Shown here piece after piece: positions 5,501 to 6,161 of a DNA stretch of 6,161 bases. The stretch is from the NCBI GenBank assembly GCA_017999215.1, contig JAGOBQ010000268.1:1-6161 (forward strand), given 5' to 3'. Made by a program: the position numbers and the translations under genes. This DNA comes from Thermoanaerobaculia bacterium. GTDB lineage: Bacteria > Acidobacteriota > Thermoanaerobaculia > UBA5066. Each line of letters opens with the position of its first letter. Position 1 is the stretch's first letter. The notes under the pieces were generated by a model. The model searched no databases. It saw only the letters and a program-made list of their open reading frames with translations, and had not been told where the DNA came from.

Positions 5501-6161
5501 AGACGCGATATCGCAGGTCGCGCGCCACGTCGCCGAGCGCGGGCCAGCGCCCCTCGGCGACCGCGACGAGGCGGTCGAGGAGGGAACGGAACTCCGGAGA
5601 GCCGGCGGCCGTGCCCGAGGAGGCCGCGGCGAGGCGGCGCTCGAGGATCGCCAGGAGCGGCTCGACCTGGTGGTCGGCCCGCTGCCGCGACTTCCAGATC
5701 CAGAGGAGCGCCTCGCGGAGCGCGGGGCTCTTTCGCGTCCCTTCCACGCCGTAGTGCGACGCCGCGCGGGCGAGCCGGTCGACGAAACGCGGCGGGAGGT
5801 CGGGGGTCTGCGTGTCGTAGGTGCGGAGGTAGGTGAGGAGGTACTCGCCCGTCGAGACGACGCCCTCGGCGTCGGGCTCCTCCGACCCGGTCTGCCGCCG
5901 GAAGAGGCCGGAGACGTCGGCGAAGACGCGGAGGATCCGCTCCTCGGCCTCGAGGCACTCCGGGTCGGACGCCAGGGCGGGGCTCGCCTCCGTGTACCCG
6001 CGCGTCATCCTCCGCGCGTCGGCCGGGTCGACGTCGAAGCCGAGGACGAGCCTGTGGATCTCGCCGAGGACGGCCAGGGGCCGGCCGGCGGATGCGGCCG
6101 GCGCGCCGGCCCCGGTCGGGAGGACGATGCGGGAGGCGGCGGGCGCGGCCTCGGCGGCCGG
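2586..6161 (-). CDS. Single-chain multidomain acetyl-/acyl-CoA carboxylase, central and carboxyltransferase regions (N-terminus beyond the right edge)
   Basis: Biotin-dependent carboxylases make malonyl-CoA (or methylmalonyl-CoA) in the cytoplasm, the committing step of fatty acid and polyketide synthesis. The frame is open for 1191 codons to the right edge. The first Met in the window (6006-6008) is internal, since the 51 codons before it are coding-like: a Pro/Ala linker, then PLAVLGEIHRLVLGFDVD. Numbered from that Met, residues up to about 585 resemble the central region of eukaryotic carboxylase. Examples are KLYRAMHPMIGKRLDLWRL (376-394), an RLQWNRVFVYVWPP strand (472-485), and PLRTLSEYEQK leading to the YPYEILRM segment (553-581). 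Residues 590-1050 are the carboxyltransferase fold. The N lobe has SAGAKIAMDSG (683-693), the oxyanion-type GINVGAQPYWNAEA (723-736) and LTGKTALDYSG (756-766). The C lobe has NLSGFDGSPESM (960-971), RYHGGAFVVFS (1000-1010) and ASVIGGAPAAAVVF (1027-1040). Residues 1045-1140 form a helical tail like that of eukaryotic enzymes. Biotin carboxylase and biotin carrier domains are expected beyond 6161. Acetyl versus longer acyl-CoA preference cannot be told. Confidence 0.92.
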   Translation of the reverse strand, partial: PAAEAAPAASRIVLPTGAGAPAASAGRPLAVLGEIHRLVLGFDVDPADARRMTRGYTEASPALASDPECLEAEERILRVFADVSGLFRRQTGSEEPDAEGVVSTGEYLLTYLRTYDTQTPDLPPRFVDRLARAASHYGVEGTRKSPALREALLWIWKSRQRADHQVEPLLAILERRLAAASSGTAAGSPEFRSLLDRLVAVAEGRWPALGDVARDLRYRVFDQPAFEAARREVYAEMERVFARLAADPSSPDREAGVRRLVECPQPLQSLYMGRFDGAAPAVQGLMLEVLTRRYYRIRTLEGFREVSFRGRAGALAEYAFEGVRHLVVTTWCLDGELDAALADVASHLAEHPSEHDVLVDVYSWRPGPLGDPEARAAEVKRLADAAGFGPRVVRVVLALSAAGAGLGMGGMQHFTLRPGDGGFVEEKLYRAMHPMIGKRLDLWRLEGFDIERLPSAEDVYLFKGVARENPKDERLFALAEVRDLTPAFDAQGRFVGLPQMERMLLEAFEAIRHVQAHRRPEDRLQWNRVFVYVWPPFTYGATVVRAFAKHLAPAAEGLGMEKVAIQARVPDPAVPGGLKEVVFSVSQPGRTGITVSVTPPSRKPLRTLSEYEQKVVRLRQRGLTYPYEILRMLTPPKDDAHADFPPGDFVEHDLDESNALVPVSRPPGKNRANIVAGLLTSHTAKVPEGMTRVVLLGDPMGAMGSLAEPECRRILAGLDLAERMGVPLEWYALSAGAKIAMDSGTENMDWISRVLRRLITFTQAGGEVNVVVCGINVGAQPYWNAEATMLMHTRGILVMTKDGAMVLTGKTALDYSGSVSAEDNLGIGGYERVMGPNGQAQYWARDIPDACRILLRHYDHTYVVPGERFPRRAETADPIRRDVCLSPHGGEEPGAFGLVGEIFSDATNPGRKRPFEIRKVMAAAADQDHPPLERWAGMRDAENGVVWDAHIGGWPVCLLGFESHPVKRIGFVATDGPENWTSGTLFPQASKKIARAINAASGNRPLVVLANLSGFDGSPESMRKIQLEYGAEIGRAVTNFKGPIVFTVVSRYHGGAFVVFSRTLNDNMEVAALEGTYASVIGGAPAAAVVFAREVDQRTKKDPRVAALEKEMAAASDVERRKLRSRHVDLVAAVRSEKLGEVADEFDRTHSVQRALAVGSLDRILPARELRPYLVDAIERGMAKEMERIGR
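6077..6113. repeat. Nested GC palindrome in the carboxylase linker
   Basis: Nine-base arms GGGGCCGGC (6077-6085) and GCCGGCCCC (6105-6113) are perfectly inverted. The right arm overlaps a perfect 16-base palindrome, GGCCGGCGCGCCGGCC (6096-6111). It lies inside coding sequence for an Ala/Gly/Pro-rich linker (GAGAPAASAGRPL) between the presumed biotin carrier domain and the central region. GCC/GGC-rich codons make such palindromes common, so a regulatory role is doubtful. Confidence 0.4.

Noticed and set aside
1915..5958. A 1347-codon open frame on the minus strand spanning the carboxylase and the transferase
   Set aside because: Only its last ~220 codons (the transferase) show family motifs. 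The rest is Arg/Pro/Ala-rich, out of frame with the clearly conserved carboxylase, and is a high-GC shadow. It does not indicate a giant fusion protein.
6006..6008. ATG as the start of the carboxylase
   Set aside because: The frame stays open to the right edge and the preceding codons read as a plausible linker and helix (PLAVLGEIHRLVLGFDVD); no SD precedes the ATG at a proper distance except GGAGG-like bases that are also in-frame codons (CGG AGG), and a start here would leave a carboxylase with no biotin domain.
1..6161. CRISPR arrays, tRNA/rRNA, transposons or integration sites
   Set aside because: No spaced direct repeats, no RNA-gene-like segments outside coding sequence, and no transposase or integrase motifs were seen; nearly all of the window is accounted for by five co-directional genes.

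Overview
The window is a very GC-rich (roughly 70% by eye) bacterial stretch in which every supported gene lies on the minus strand. In transcription order, from the right edge to the left, these are: the C-terminal two thirds of a single-chain acetyl-/acyl-CoA carboxylase (2586-6161, open at the right edge); a 4'-phosphopantetheinyl transferase (1915-2565, possibly from 2589); a bactofilin (1399-1902); a lipoprotein of unknown function (343-1335); and the start of a small helical protein of unknown function (1-331, open at the left edge). Junctions are tight: 20 bp or an overlap, then 12 bp, 63 bp and 11 bp. I see no clear promoter inside the window, so this reads as one operon whose promoter lies beyond 6161. 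The 63-bp gap at 1336-1398 is the only place that could hold a terminator, attenuator or internal promoter.

The carboxylase is the main gene. Its C-terminal half is a carboxyltransferase (CT). The roughly 600 residues before it resemble the central region of eukaryotic multidomain acetyl-CoA carboxylase rather than the separate AccA/AccD or AccB/PccB subunits usual in bacteria. The reading frame runs off the right edge, where biotin carboxylase and biotin carrier domains would be expected. The enzyme should make malonyl-CoA, or a related carboxylated acyl-CoA. The next gene encodes an Sfp-type transferase that arms acyl or peptidyl carrier proteins, so together the pair suggests substrate supply plus carrier activation for fatty acid or polyketide-like synthesis. 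The bactofilin, the outer-membrane-type lipoprotein and the last helical protein suggest that the rest of the operon concerns the envelope or cell shape. No sequence feature directly ties the two halves together.

The high GC, the bactofilin, the single-chain carboxylase and the crowded single-strand layout suggest an Acidobacteriota- or Myxococcota-like bacterium. This is inference from gene content, not a measured placement. No RNA gene, mobile element, CRISPR array or integration site was seen. No stretch longer than 63 bp lacks a gene. The most unusual items are the eukaryote-like carboxylase, the possible CTG start of the transferase, and the unrecognised lipoprotein/helical-protein pair.
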